Source of the DNA: Campylobacterales bacterium
Lineage (GTDB): Bacteria > Campylobacterota_A > Desulfurellia > JAADFJ01
Direction: 5' to 3'
NCBI GenBank assembly: GCA_027080125.1
Contig: JALWSW010000066.1
Location: forward strand, 1-7,665
DNA: 7,665 nt
The translations under genes and the position numbers were made by a program. The notes beneath the pieces were generated by a model. The model had not been told where the DNA came from, searched no databases, and saw only the letters and a list, made by a program, of their open reading frames with translations. Positions 1 to 5,894 of the stretch are shown in pieces. Each line of letters begins with the position of its first letter. The first letter of the stretch is position 1.

Positions 1-1
1 T

Positions 2-184
2 ATTATAAAACGATTATCACTCAGGCATACTTGGCTTGTGTTTCAACCCGTAGCTGTAGGGGACAAAAATTATCCTGAGCAGATACACAAAATATATAAG
101 CTGGTTTCGGAAAATCGCTTTTTAAGCGGTTTGAAAATGACAAGATTTATTCCCCAGGTGCATAAATTATGTAATATCAAATAA
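2..184 (+). CDS. queE: Probable 7-carboxy-7-deazaguanine synthase (QueE), C-terminal fragment
   Basis: This open frame enters from the left edge and ends at TAA 182-184, giving the last 60 residues of a protein. The fragment reads LVFQPVAVGDKN, then a helical stretch, and closes with RFIPQVHKLCNIK. The order of a strand ending in Q-P/V-x-x-G-D/N, a helix, and a terminal R-x-x-P-Q-x-H-x-L motif matches the C-terminus I recall for Bacillus-type QueE (RVLPQLHTLLW). QueE is a radical-SAM enzyme that contracts 6-carboxytetrahydropterin to 7-carboxy-7-deazaguanine in the queuosine/preQ0 pathway. The CxxxCxxC iron-sulfur motif would lie upstream of the window, so the family call rests on the tail alone. 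The next gene follows after 14 bases, which suggests co-transcription. Confidence 0.68.
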   Translation: MIKRLSLRHTWLVFQPVAVGDKNYPEQIHKIYKLVSENRFLSGLKMTRFIPQVHKLCNIK

Positions 185-185
185 C

Positions 186-192
186 AGGAGGT
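186..192 (+). promoter_or_regulatory. Ribosome-binding site AGGAGGT for the 199-687 gene
   Basis: AGGAGGT lies six bases upstream of the ATG at 199. It favours that start over the in-frame ATG at 214 (residue 6), which has no comparable motif. It begins two bases after the upstream stop codon. Confidence 0.75.
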
Positions 193-198
193 GGCTTT

Positions 199-687
199 AT
201 GGAAGAAGTTTATATGTCGGTGCCTTTTGAATACAGGGCGACGGATTTAAAAGGTATCCGCAAAGATTATTCCGTGTATCCGGTAATAGGTGAAAACGAT
301 GAACTATGGTTTTCGTTTTTTCATGACGAGATTGCCAAACTTATTTCTTCTGTTGGTGATTATCTGTATATATTGATGCGTTTAACATCTTTTGTGGGCA
401 GCGCAAAAAAAACGTTTCTTATCGGGTTTGTCAAACCGGATGCTTCATCGCTGGAAGATTCTTTTCGCAGATTTAAGGCAAAACAGATGCACATTTTGAA
501 TGAGAATGACTTTCTTGATATAACCGAAGAGATAGCAAATCGGGGCATAAACAGAAGGGCAATGAAAAGCAACAGCGTCAATCATCCCGAATACAAGGGT
601 ATATTGACAGAATGGTTGGGCTATTTTGAAGATAAGCAGAACGATTCTGCTCGATTTATCGAAAATATTGTAGGGCGGTTAAAATGA
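199..687 (+). CDS. Hypothetical protein, 162 residues, coupled to an EF-G-like GTPase
   Basis: I do not recognise this protein. It is a complete gene with a consensus ribosome-binding site at good spacing. Its TGA stop (685-687) overlaps the ATG of the next gene (684-686), an ATGA arrangement typical of translational coupling. The product looks soluble: there is no signal peptide and no cysteine. It has an aromatic and acidic N-terminal third (VYPVIGENDELWFSFF, residues 26-41), an amphipathic or hydrophobic stretch at about 45-67, a likely beta strand at 72-79 (TFLIGFVK), and a charged helical C-terminal half with W139 and F143. I see no nucleotide-binding, zinc or DNA-binding motif. The tight coupling suggests a link to the GTPase encoded downstream, for example as a partner or regulator, but this is inference from position only. 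The gene is very likely real; its function is unknown. Confidence 0.85.
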   Translation: MEEVYMSVPFEYRATDLKGIRKDYSVYPVIGENDELWFSFFHDEIAKLISSVGDYLYILMRLTSFVGSAKKTFLIGFVKPDASSLEDSFRRFKAKQMHILNENDFLDITEEIANRGINRRAMKSNSVNHPEYKGILTEWLGYFEDKQNDSARFIENIVGRLK

Positions 688-2657
688 AACGATACACTCT
701 GGCATTGATAGGTCAAAAAAGTTCAGGCAAAACAACACTTGCCGAGCGGATACTATTTGAGACGGGCAATATAAGCAGAATGGGAAGTGTTTCGGAAGGA
801 AATACTACGAATGATTATCATCGAACCGAAGTTGCACGCGGATTTTCCATTCAGTTGTCTCTTTTTCATTTTAACTGGAACGATGATTTATACTCAGCCA
901 TTGATACTCCCGGGTATTCAAATTTTATAGGGGAAGCGCTTTCAGGCATCTGGGCTGCTGATAACCTTATCTATGTGGCTGACAGCAGTGACGAGCTTAA
1001 AGCCAATGGATTTCGCCTGCTGCAGGAGGCGCGAAAACGTTCTTTGCCAATGCTGATATTTATCAACAAGCTTGATGCGGAGCGTTCAAATTATGAAAAA
1101 TGCTTTGAGTCAATCAGATCTGTTGAGGATAAAGTTGTGCTTATGCAGCTTCCGGTTGGCAAAACAGATTCGGTCGTCAATCTGCTTTCAGAACAATTTC
1201 CCGATGAGGTTTCCGAAAAAGCATTGAAGATGAAAGAAAAACTTATCGAATCCATAGTTGAGACTGATGATGATTTTCTCGAAAGATATCTGGAAGGTGA
1301 AAAGATCGATGCGGAAGTATTGCGCGAGTTGTTAAGAAAAGATGTGAGAAAAGGTGCCGTCTATCCTACTTTTGTCGGCTCGGCTTTAACGGGTATGGGA
1401 ATTAAAGAGCTTCTTGAGGCTGCCTCAAGGTGGTTTGTCAGGGCAGATGAAAGATTGATAGATGTGGATGAAACTCAGCGAAAACCTGACGGGACTCTTA
1501 TAGCTTCGGTATTTAAAACCTTTAACGATCCAAAGTCGGGGAGAACAAGCTGCATAAGAATATTCTCCGGCCAGATGAGTTCGGATTCAACCTATTACAA
1601 TGTTTCAAAAAAGACACCGGAGAGAATAGGCACTCTGCTTAGATTGCAGGGTAAAAAAAGTATTCCGGTTAAAAAGGCTACCGCAGGCGAGTTGATAGCG
1701 GTCAATAAGCTGAAGGAAACATTGACCGGTGATACCCTAAGCGATGCTCAAAACAATATTGCGCTTAAGCAGCCTCAGATGCCACCAACATTGATACGAT
1801 ATAAAATATCTGGAAAATCAAAGCAGGACACTGAAAAGATAGGCGGATATCTTTCTAAGATACTTGAGGAGGATATAAGTCTGAAATTCGGAAAAGATTC
1901 CCGAACGGGCGAATTCATACTTTCCGGTATGGGCAAACTTCATATTGATATAACAGCGGAAAAACTGAAAAAACGATATGGCATCGAAGTTATAACCGAA
2001 CTGCCGAGCGTTCCGTATAAGGAAGCGATAAGAAAAGAGGTAACTGTTCAAGGCAGATACAAAAAACAGACTGGCGGACACGGTCAGTTCGGAGATTGTA
2101 AGATTGTTGTAGCTCCGTCGAAAAGCTATGAAGACGGGGTGATTTTTGTCGATGAGATTGTCGGAGGGGCTATTCCGCGGCAATATATTCCGTCTGTGGA
2201 AAAAGGCGTAAGAGATGCGTTGCAAAAAGGAAAACTGGGAGGATATCCGGTTATCGGGGTTTCGGTAAGATTGATTGACGGGTCCTATCATCCGGTGGAT
2301 TCTTCTGATCTTGCTTTTCAGATGGCAGGCCAGATAGCTATCAAGAATGCTCTGGAGCAAGCCAATCCTGTTTTGCTGGAGCCGATTGATAAGGTTGAGA
2401 TTAGCTGTCCTGAAGATTATGTAGGAGCGGTAATCGGTGATCTTAACAGCAGACGCGGAGAGGTTGTAAATATGAGGCATGATGAGGAGATTCAGGGATT
2501 CAGAATCATTGATGCGAGAATGCCCGAAGCCGAGTTGCTTAATTATGCCCCGGCTTTGCGTTCGCTTACAGCCGGCTTCGGACGCTTTATTTATTCTTTT
2601 GAAAAGTATCAGGAGGTTCCGGATCAGATAGCAAAAACGATTTTAAAATCGGAATAA
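684..2657 (+). CDS. EF-G-like translational GTPase (FusA2-type paralogue)
   Basis: This 657-residue protein has the full five-domain EF-G plan. The G domain carries the P-loop GQKSSGKT (10-17), switch I RGFSI (52-56), G3 DTPGY (74-78), G4 NKLD (128-131) and G5 GSAL (232-235). Domain II starts near 270, domain III contains SGMGKLHID (414-422), and domain IV has GGHGQFG (464-470) and tip GSYHPVDSS with H536. Domain V runs to the end. Canonical EF-G is about 690 residues; most of the shortening is before G5. Two features separate it from housekeeping EF-G: the catalytic His of DTPGH is Tyr78, and the switch I Thr is Ser55. The GGHGQFG loop also resembles the EF-G-like/FusA2 family rather than the main elongation factor. 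The family's role is poorly defined, and some members are reported to lack ribosome-stimulated GTPase activity. It is therefore probably not the cell's main fusA. The start is fixed by the ATGA overlap with the gene before it; only a weak AGGG (672-675) precedes the ATG. Confidence 0.92.
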   Translation: MKRYTLALIGQKSSGKTTLAERILFETGNISRMGSVSEGNTTNDYHRTEVARGFSIQLSLFHFNWNDDLYSAIDTPGYSNFIGEALSGIWAADNLIYVADSSDELKANGFRLLQEARKRSLPMLIFINKLDAERSNYEKCFESIRSVEDKVVLMQLPVGKTDSVVNLLSEQFPDEVSEKALKMKEKLIESIVETDDDFLERYLEGEKIDAEVLRELLRKDVRKGAVYPTFVGSALTGMGIKELLEAASRWFVRADERLIDVDETQRKPDGTLIASVFKTFNDPKSGRTSCIRIFSGQMSSDSTYYNVSKKTPERIGTLLRLQGKKSIPVKKATAGELIAVNKLKETLTGDTLSDAQNNIALKQPQMPPTLIRYKISGKSKQDTEKIGGYLSKILEEDISLKFGKDSRTGEFILSGMGKLHIDITAEKLKKRYGIEVITELPSVPYKEAIRKEVTVQGRYKKQTGGHGQFGDCKIVVAPSKSYEDGVIFVDEIVGGAIPRQYIPSVEKGVRDALQKGKLGGYPVIGVSVRLIDGSYHPVDSSDLAFQMAGQIAIKNALEQANPVLLEPIDKVEISCPEDYVGAVIGDLNSRRGEVVNMRHDEEIQGFRIIDARMPEAELLNYAPALRSLTAGFGRFIYSFEKYQEVPDQIAKTILKSE

Positions 2658-2685
2658 GACGTTTTTTATTTCAAAACGGGAAAAC

Positions 2686-2690
2686 GGAGG
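2686..2690 (+). promoter_or_regulatory. Ribosome-binding site deciding a TTG start
   Basis: GGAGG sits five bases upstream of TTG 2696-2698. No ATG or GTG lies at suitable spacing, and the reading frame matches the LOG-family protein, so TTG is the chosen start. Confidence 0.72.
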
Positions 2691-2695
2691 AATAT

Positions 2696-3379
2696 TTGCT
2701 TGATACACAAAAAGAGTTTTTAGAGAATAGAAATCCTGAAAAAGATGTATGGAGAATATTTAAGGTAATATCCGATTTTACAGATGCATTTGAGACTCTG
2801 GACAAAATAGGACCGGCAGTTTCAATTTTTGGAAGTACGAGGGCAAGGCAAGACGATTACTATTACAAAAGAGCTGTGCAGCTATCCAAGAAACTTGTTC
2901 AAAAAGGTTTTGCGATTATTACCGGCGGAGGCCCCGGTCTTATGGAGGCTGCAAACAGAGGAGCCTGGGAAGCCGGAGGGGTGTCGATCGGTTTGAATAT
3001 TGAGCTTCCAAGCAAACAAAAATTGAACGATTATGTAAATATTCCGCTTGATTTCAGATATTTTTTCACCCGCAAGGTGGCATTTATCAAATATGCGGTG
3101 AGTTTCATAGTGTTTCCGGGCGGATTTGGAACGCTGGATGAATGTTTCGAAAGCCTGGCGCTTATACAAACCAAAAAAATTGGTGCTTTTCCGGTGTTTT
3201 TGTATGGAAAGGAGTTTTGGAAACCTATGAATGGAGTTTTCGAACAACTGTTGGAAACGGGGTATATAAGCCAAGCCGATATGAATCTCTTTAAAATAAC
3301 CGATGATGACAATGAGATATTAAATTCGCTTTCGGCAGCCTTTTATAACAACAGTTCAAACAATAATGAGAAGGAATGA
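2696..3379 (+). CDS. LOG-family nucleotide 5'-monophosphate phosphoribohydrolase
   Basis: This 227-residue protein belongs to the LOG (Lonely Guy)/TIGR00730 Rossmann-fold family. Family members cleave the N-glycosidic bond of nucleoside 5'-monophosphates (AMP or cytokinin riboside monophosphates) to free the base and ribose 5-phosphate. The diagnostic motifs are all present: the strand IFGSTRA (44-50), GGGPGLMEAANRG (77-89), FFTRK (123-127) with its conserved Arg-Lys pair, and PGGFGTLDE (141-149), which holds the catalytic Glu. About 40 residues precede the Rossmann core, as in the longer bacterial members rather than the short plant-like ones. The C-terminal tail is Asn-rich (NNSSNNNEKE) and probably disordered. 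Translation starts at TTG, 38 bases after the GTPase gene, so co-transcription is likely. The actual substrate is not predictable; many bacterial members act on AMP or serve nucleotide salvage. Confidence 0.92.
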   Translation: MLDTQKEFLENRNPEKDVWRIFKVISDFTDAFETLDKIGPAVSIFGSTRARQDDYYYKRAVQLSKKLVQKGFAIITGGGPGLMEAANRGAWEAGGVSIGLNIELPSKQKLNDYVNIPLDFRYFFTRKVAFIKYAVSFIVFPGGFGTLDECFESLALIQTKKIGAFPVFLYGKEFWKPMNGVFEQLLETGYISQADMNLFKITDDDNEILNSLSAAFYNNSSNNNEKE

Positions 3380-3403
3380 CGGATGTTTATCGTGGCCGAC
3401 CTC

Positions 3404-3432
3404 TTGACAAAGTAATTTTAGATGCATAAAAT
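3404..3432 (+). promoter_or_regulatory. Sigma-70-type promoter upstream of gltA
   Basis: A perfect -35 box TTGACA (3404-3409) is followed by a 17-base spacer and the -10 box TAAAAT (3427-3432), one base off TATAAT. Transcription would start near 3439, giving a leader of about 125 AT-rich bases before the gltA ATG. It lies 24 bases past the LOG-gene stop and is well placed to make gltA the first gene of a new transcription unit. Spacing and consensus are both near ideal; activity is inferred. Confidence 0.75.
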
Positions 3433-3494
3433 TATTTCTAATTAGAATTTAGATTAAATTTTGCGTTTTATTAATATAAAAAGATTGAATACAA

Positions 3495-3511
3495 AATGCC
3501 TGAAGGGCATT
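3495..3511 (+). other. Small hairpin in the gltA leader
   Basis: AATGCC (3495-3500) pairs with GGCATT (3506-3511) around the loop TGAAG, a 6-bp stem in the middle of the predicted leader. What follows is T-rich but interrupted by A and G (GATTATATTTAG), so it is not a convincing terminator. It could be a stabilising stem or part of a protein-binding site. I do not recognise a riboswitch class. Confidence 0.35.
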
Positions 3512-3565
3512 GATTATATTTAGTTTTGGTTTTGTGATGTTTAAGATTTCTTTTGGAGGTTAGCT

Positions 3566-4867
3566 ATGAGGTTAGTGTTTGAGAAGATGGAATCTATTAT
3601 TCCGCAGTGGCGTGACAGGGTTAAAAAGTTGGTCAAAGAGCATGGCGACAAGGTTTTAAGCGAGGTGACTGTTGCCCAGGCTTACGGCGGCATGAGAGGT
3701 GTTAAAGGACTTGTCTGTGATACAAGCTATCTTGACCCGTATGAAGGGATACGTTTCAGAGGTTATACAATTCCTGAGGTTTTAAAGCTTCTTCCAAAGG
3801 AAAATGAAGAAGCTTATCCCTATCCGGTTGGTCATTGGTATTTGCTTTTAACCGGAGAGGTTCCTACTCGGGAGATTGTGGATTATCTTCAGGGCGAGTT
3901 TCACAAACGCCAGATAGTTCCTAAATATATCTGGGATCTGATTGATTCGGTACCGATTGATACCCATCCGATGACACAATTTTCCACAGCGATTCTTGCT
4001 CTTCAGAGAGAATCTATTTTTGCCAAGGAGTATGAAAAAGGAATCAAAAAGACAGAGTATTGGAAACCGTTTTTTGATGACTCGATGAATCTTCTTGCAA
4101 AATTACCCGTGATTGCTGCTTATATATACAGACGCATCTATAAATCCTATACACCGATTGAGCCATCTGCTACACTTGATTGGGGAGCTAATTTTGCCCA
4201 TATGATGGGATATGAAAGCATAGAATATAAAAATCTTATGAGGCTTTATCTTATCCTGCACAGTGATCATGAAAGTGGCAATGTAAGCGCTCATACCAAT
4301 CATCTTGTCTCATCCGCGCTTTCGGATATCTACTATTCAGTTTCCGCAGCTATGAACGGGTTGGCAGGTCCTCTTCACGGTCTTGCAAATCAGGAATGTC
4401 TTAAATGGATTCTTGGTTTGATGGAAAAATTTGGCGGCGTCCCAACTGAAGAAGAGATTGAGAAATTTGCGTGGGATACGCTGAATTCCGGCAAGGTTAT
4501 ACCGGGATATGGGCATGCGGTTCTGAGAAAAACCGATCCGAGATACTCTGCTCAGAGGGAATTTGCCTTGAAATATCTGCCAGATGATCCGATATTCAAG
4601 ACCGTGAGTAATGTATATAAGGTTGTTCCGGGGGTGCTTCAAAAACATGGTAAGGCAAAAAATCCGTGGCCGAATGTTGATGCTCATTCAGGAGCCCTTC
4701 AATATCATTACGGGGTGGTTGAAACCAGTTTCTATACGGTTTTATTCGGTGTTTCTCGCGCACTTGGCATTACCGCCGAGGTGATTTGGGACAGAGCGCT
4801 TGGGCTTTCAATCGAGCGCCCAAAATCTGTTACAACAAAGCAGATTGAGGAATTTGTTTCAGCTTAA
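3566..4867 (+). CDS. gltA: Citrate synthase, eukaryote-type (type I, dimeric)
   Basis: The enzyme condenses oxaloacetate with acetyl-CoA to citrate. At 433 residues it matches the mature mitochondrial enzyme (about 437 in pig) and aligns with it over its whole length, from IIPQWRDRVKKL through YGGMRGVKGLVCDTS and LDPYEGIRFRGY to the C-terminal ERPKSVTT. The active site is complete with a constant offset of three from pig numbering: H271 (pig H274), H317 (H320) and D372 (D375) are catalytic; H235, R326, R398 and R418 match the oxaloacetate/citrate ligands H238, R329, R401 and R421. No transit peptide is present. The hexameric, NADH-inhibited E. coli enzyme is a different subfamily, so NADH allostery is not expected. 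Similar bacterial enzymes are known from Geobacteraceae. The ATG has GGAGG (3555-3559) six bases upstream. A strong promoter lies upstream, and a hairpin follows the stop codon. Confidence 0.97.
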   Translation: MRLVFEKMESIIPQWRDRVKKLVKEHGDKVLSEVTVAQAYGGMRGVKGLVCDTSYLDPYEGIRFRGYTIPEVLKLLPKENEEAYPYPVGHWYLLLTGEVPTREIVDYLQGEFHKRQIVPKYIWDLIDSVPIDTHPMTQFSTAILALQRESIFAKEYEKGIKKTEYWKPFFDDSMNLLAKLPVIAAYIYRRIYKSYTPIEPSATLDWGANFAHMMGYESIEYKNLMRLYLILHSDHESGNVSAHTNHLVSSALSDIYYSVSAAMNGLAGPLHGLANQECLKWILGLMEKFGGVPTEEEIEKFAWDTLNSGKVIPGYGHAVLRKTDPRYSAQREFALKYLPDDPIFKTVSNVYKVVPGVLQKHGKAKNPWPNVDAHSGALQYHYGVVETSFYTVLFGVSRALGITAEVIWDRALGLSIERPKSVTTKQIEEFVSA

Positions 4868-4875
4868 GCAGAAAA

Positions 4876-4915
4876 AATAGGCTAATCTGTATCGGATTAG
4901 CCTATTAAACTTTTT
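4876..4915. terminator. Strong hairpin between gltA and mdh; leaky terminator or attenuator
   Basis: AATAGGCTAATC (4876-4887) and GATTAGCCTATT (4895-4906) form a perfect 12-bp stem, with a T-G wobble closing a 5-base loop. On the + strand the T-run (4911-4915) begins only after AAAC, a poor layout for intrinsic termination. On the - strand the A-run 4872-4877 reads as T's directly abutting the stem, a better terminator shape. The hairpin starts eight bases after the gltA stop and ends about ten bases before the mdh ribosome-binding site. It could partly stop transcription, protect the gltA mRNA 3' end, or mark a processing site. The stem is certain; its function is not. Confidence 0.7.
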
Positions 4916-4927
4916 AGAGGTGAGATT

Positions 4928-5875
4928 ATGATTTCAAATGTAAAATTAAGTGTAATTGGCGCTGGTCATGTGGGTGCCACTACAGCGATGCGTGCCTTGG
5001 AGAAAAATCTGGCAAAAACCGTTGTGTTGCTTGATATTGTTGAGGGACTCCCTCAAGGCAAGGCTTTAGATGAGATGGAAGCGGCACCCATAGAAGGATT
5101 TGACGGCGAACTTATAGGCACAAACGATTATAAAGACACCGCTGATTCGGATATTGTGGTTATTACCTCAGGACTGCCGAGAAAACCGGGTATGAGCAGA
5201 GATGATCTGCTTGAAAAGAATGTTAAAATAGTCAAATCAGTTACCGAGCAGGTTATGAAATATTCTCCGAATGCCATCCTGATAATGGTGACAAATCCGC
5301 TTGATGCCATGGTTTATACGGCAAAAAAGGTCAGCGGTTTTGATGACAGTCATATTATAGGTCAGGCAGGATGTCTGGATTCAACCCGTTTTTCGCGATT
5401 TATCGCATGGGAGGCAGGATGTTCTGTCAGAAATGTAAACGCTTTTGTGCTTGGCGGACATGGCGATACCATGGTTCCTCTTGCGCGCTATTCGACGGTC
5501 TCAGGTGTTCCTATAACCAAACTGTTCAGCAAGCAGCGTGTTGAGGCGATAATAGATAGAACAAGAAAAGGCGGCGGCGAAATTGTTAAGCTGCTTAAAA
5601 CAGGAAGCGCATATTATGCAACAAGTTCTGCAATTTGCCAGATGATACGGGCAATATCGCTTGATACAAAAGAGATTATGCCGTGTGCCGCGGCTTTGCA
5701 CGGAGAATATGGCGTTGAAGGGATTTTTGCCGGAGTTCCCGTTAAACTTGGCAAAAACGGGGTAGAAGAGGTTGTGGAATTTGATCTTACCGATGAGGAA
5801 AAAGCGCTGTTTAAGGCTTCAGCCGATCATGTAAAAGAGTTGTGCGATAAGGTTGACAGCCTGGGACTTCTTTAG
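4928..5875 (+). CDS. mdh: Malate dehydrogenase, NAD-dependent, LDH-like type
   Basis: This 315-residue cytoplasmic enzyme interconverts malate and oxaloacetate. The N-terminal Rossmann fold shows GAGHVG (11-16) and D36 at the end of the second strand, which favours NAD over NADP. Substrate specificity is malate, not lactate: the mobile loop reads GLPRKPGMSRDDL (82-94) with R85 and R91, where lactate dehydrogenase has Gln at the specificity position. N123-P124, D151 and R154 (in AGCLDSTRF), and catalytic H178 in LGGHGDTMVP complete the active site. The length and motifs match the tetrameric LDH-like MDH class (MDH type 3). AGAGGTG (4916-4922) precedes the ATG at suitable spacing. There is little room for a promoter between the hairpin and this gene, so it is probably read from the gltA promoter through the hairpin or from a site inside gltA. 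It would supply oxaloacetate to the citrate synthase encoded just upstream. Confidence 0.96.
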   Translation: MISNVKLSVIGAGHVGATTAMRALEKNLAKTVVLLDIVEGLPQGKALDEMEAAPIEGFDGELIGTNDYKDTADSDIVVITSGLPRKPGMSRDDLLEKNVKIVKSVTEQVMKYSPNAILIMVTNPLDAMVYTAKKVSGFDDSHIIGQAGCLDSTRFSRFIAWEAGCSVRNVNAFVLGGHGDTMVPLARYSTVSGVPITKLFSKQRVEAIIDRTRKGGGEIVKLLKTGSAYYATSSAICQMIRAISLDTKEIMPCAAALHGEYGVEGIFAGVPVKLGKNGVEEVVEFDLTDEEKALFKASADHVKELCDKVDSLGLL

Positions 5876-5884
5876 AAGCTTATC

Positions 5885-5891
5885 GAAAGGA
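5885..5891 (+). promoter_or_regulatory. Ribosome-binding site deciding the fumC start
   Basis: GAAAGGA lies just upstream of ATG 5895. It supports this start over the in-frame TTG at 5853, which lies inside mdh and would add 14 residues without homology to fumarases. Confidence 0.65.
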
Positions 5892-5894
5892 AAA

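Noticed and set aside
1818..2480. A 220-codon open frame on the - strand inside the EF-G-like gene
   Set aside because: It lies wholly antisense to strongly conserved domains III-V, resembles no family I know, and is best explained as a by-product of the + strand codon usage.
2660..2678. Stem CGTTTT/AAAACG between the EF-G-like and LOG genes
   Set aside because: The stem is short and AT-rich and is followed by GGAAAACGG with no T-run, so it is not a credible terminator.
2882..3312. Two overlapping - strand open frames inside the LOG-family gene
   Set aside because: They run antisense to conserved LOG motifs, overlap one another in different frames and show no recognisable protein features.
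3383..3415. A 10-codon frame (MFIVADLLTK) after AAGGA, just past the LOG-gene stop
   Set aside because: It has plausible spacing to AAGGA, but it ends before the predicted gltA transcript begins and contains the -35 box. A peptide this short without conservation data cannot be supported.
3537..3563. An 8-codon upstream frame (MFKISFGG) ending two bases before the gltA ATG
   Set aside because: It has no ribosome-binding site and its last codons are the gltA Shine-Dalgarno itself, so chance is the simpler explanation.
5853..5894. Longer fumC form starting at TTG 5853
   Set aside because: It would overlap mdh by 23 bases and add residues with no fumarase similarity; ATG 5895 has its own ribosome-binding site and matches the family's usual N-terminus.
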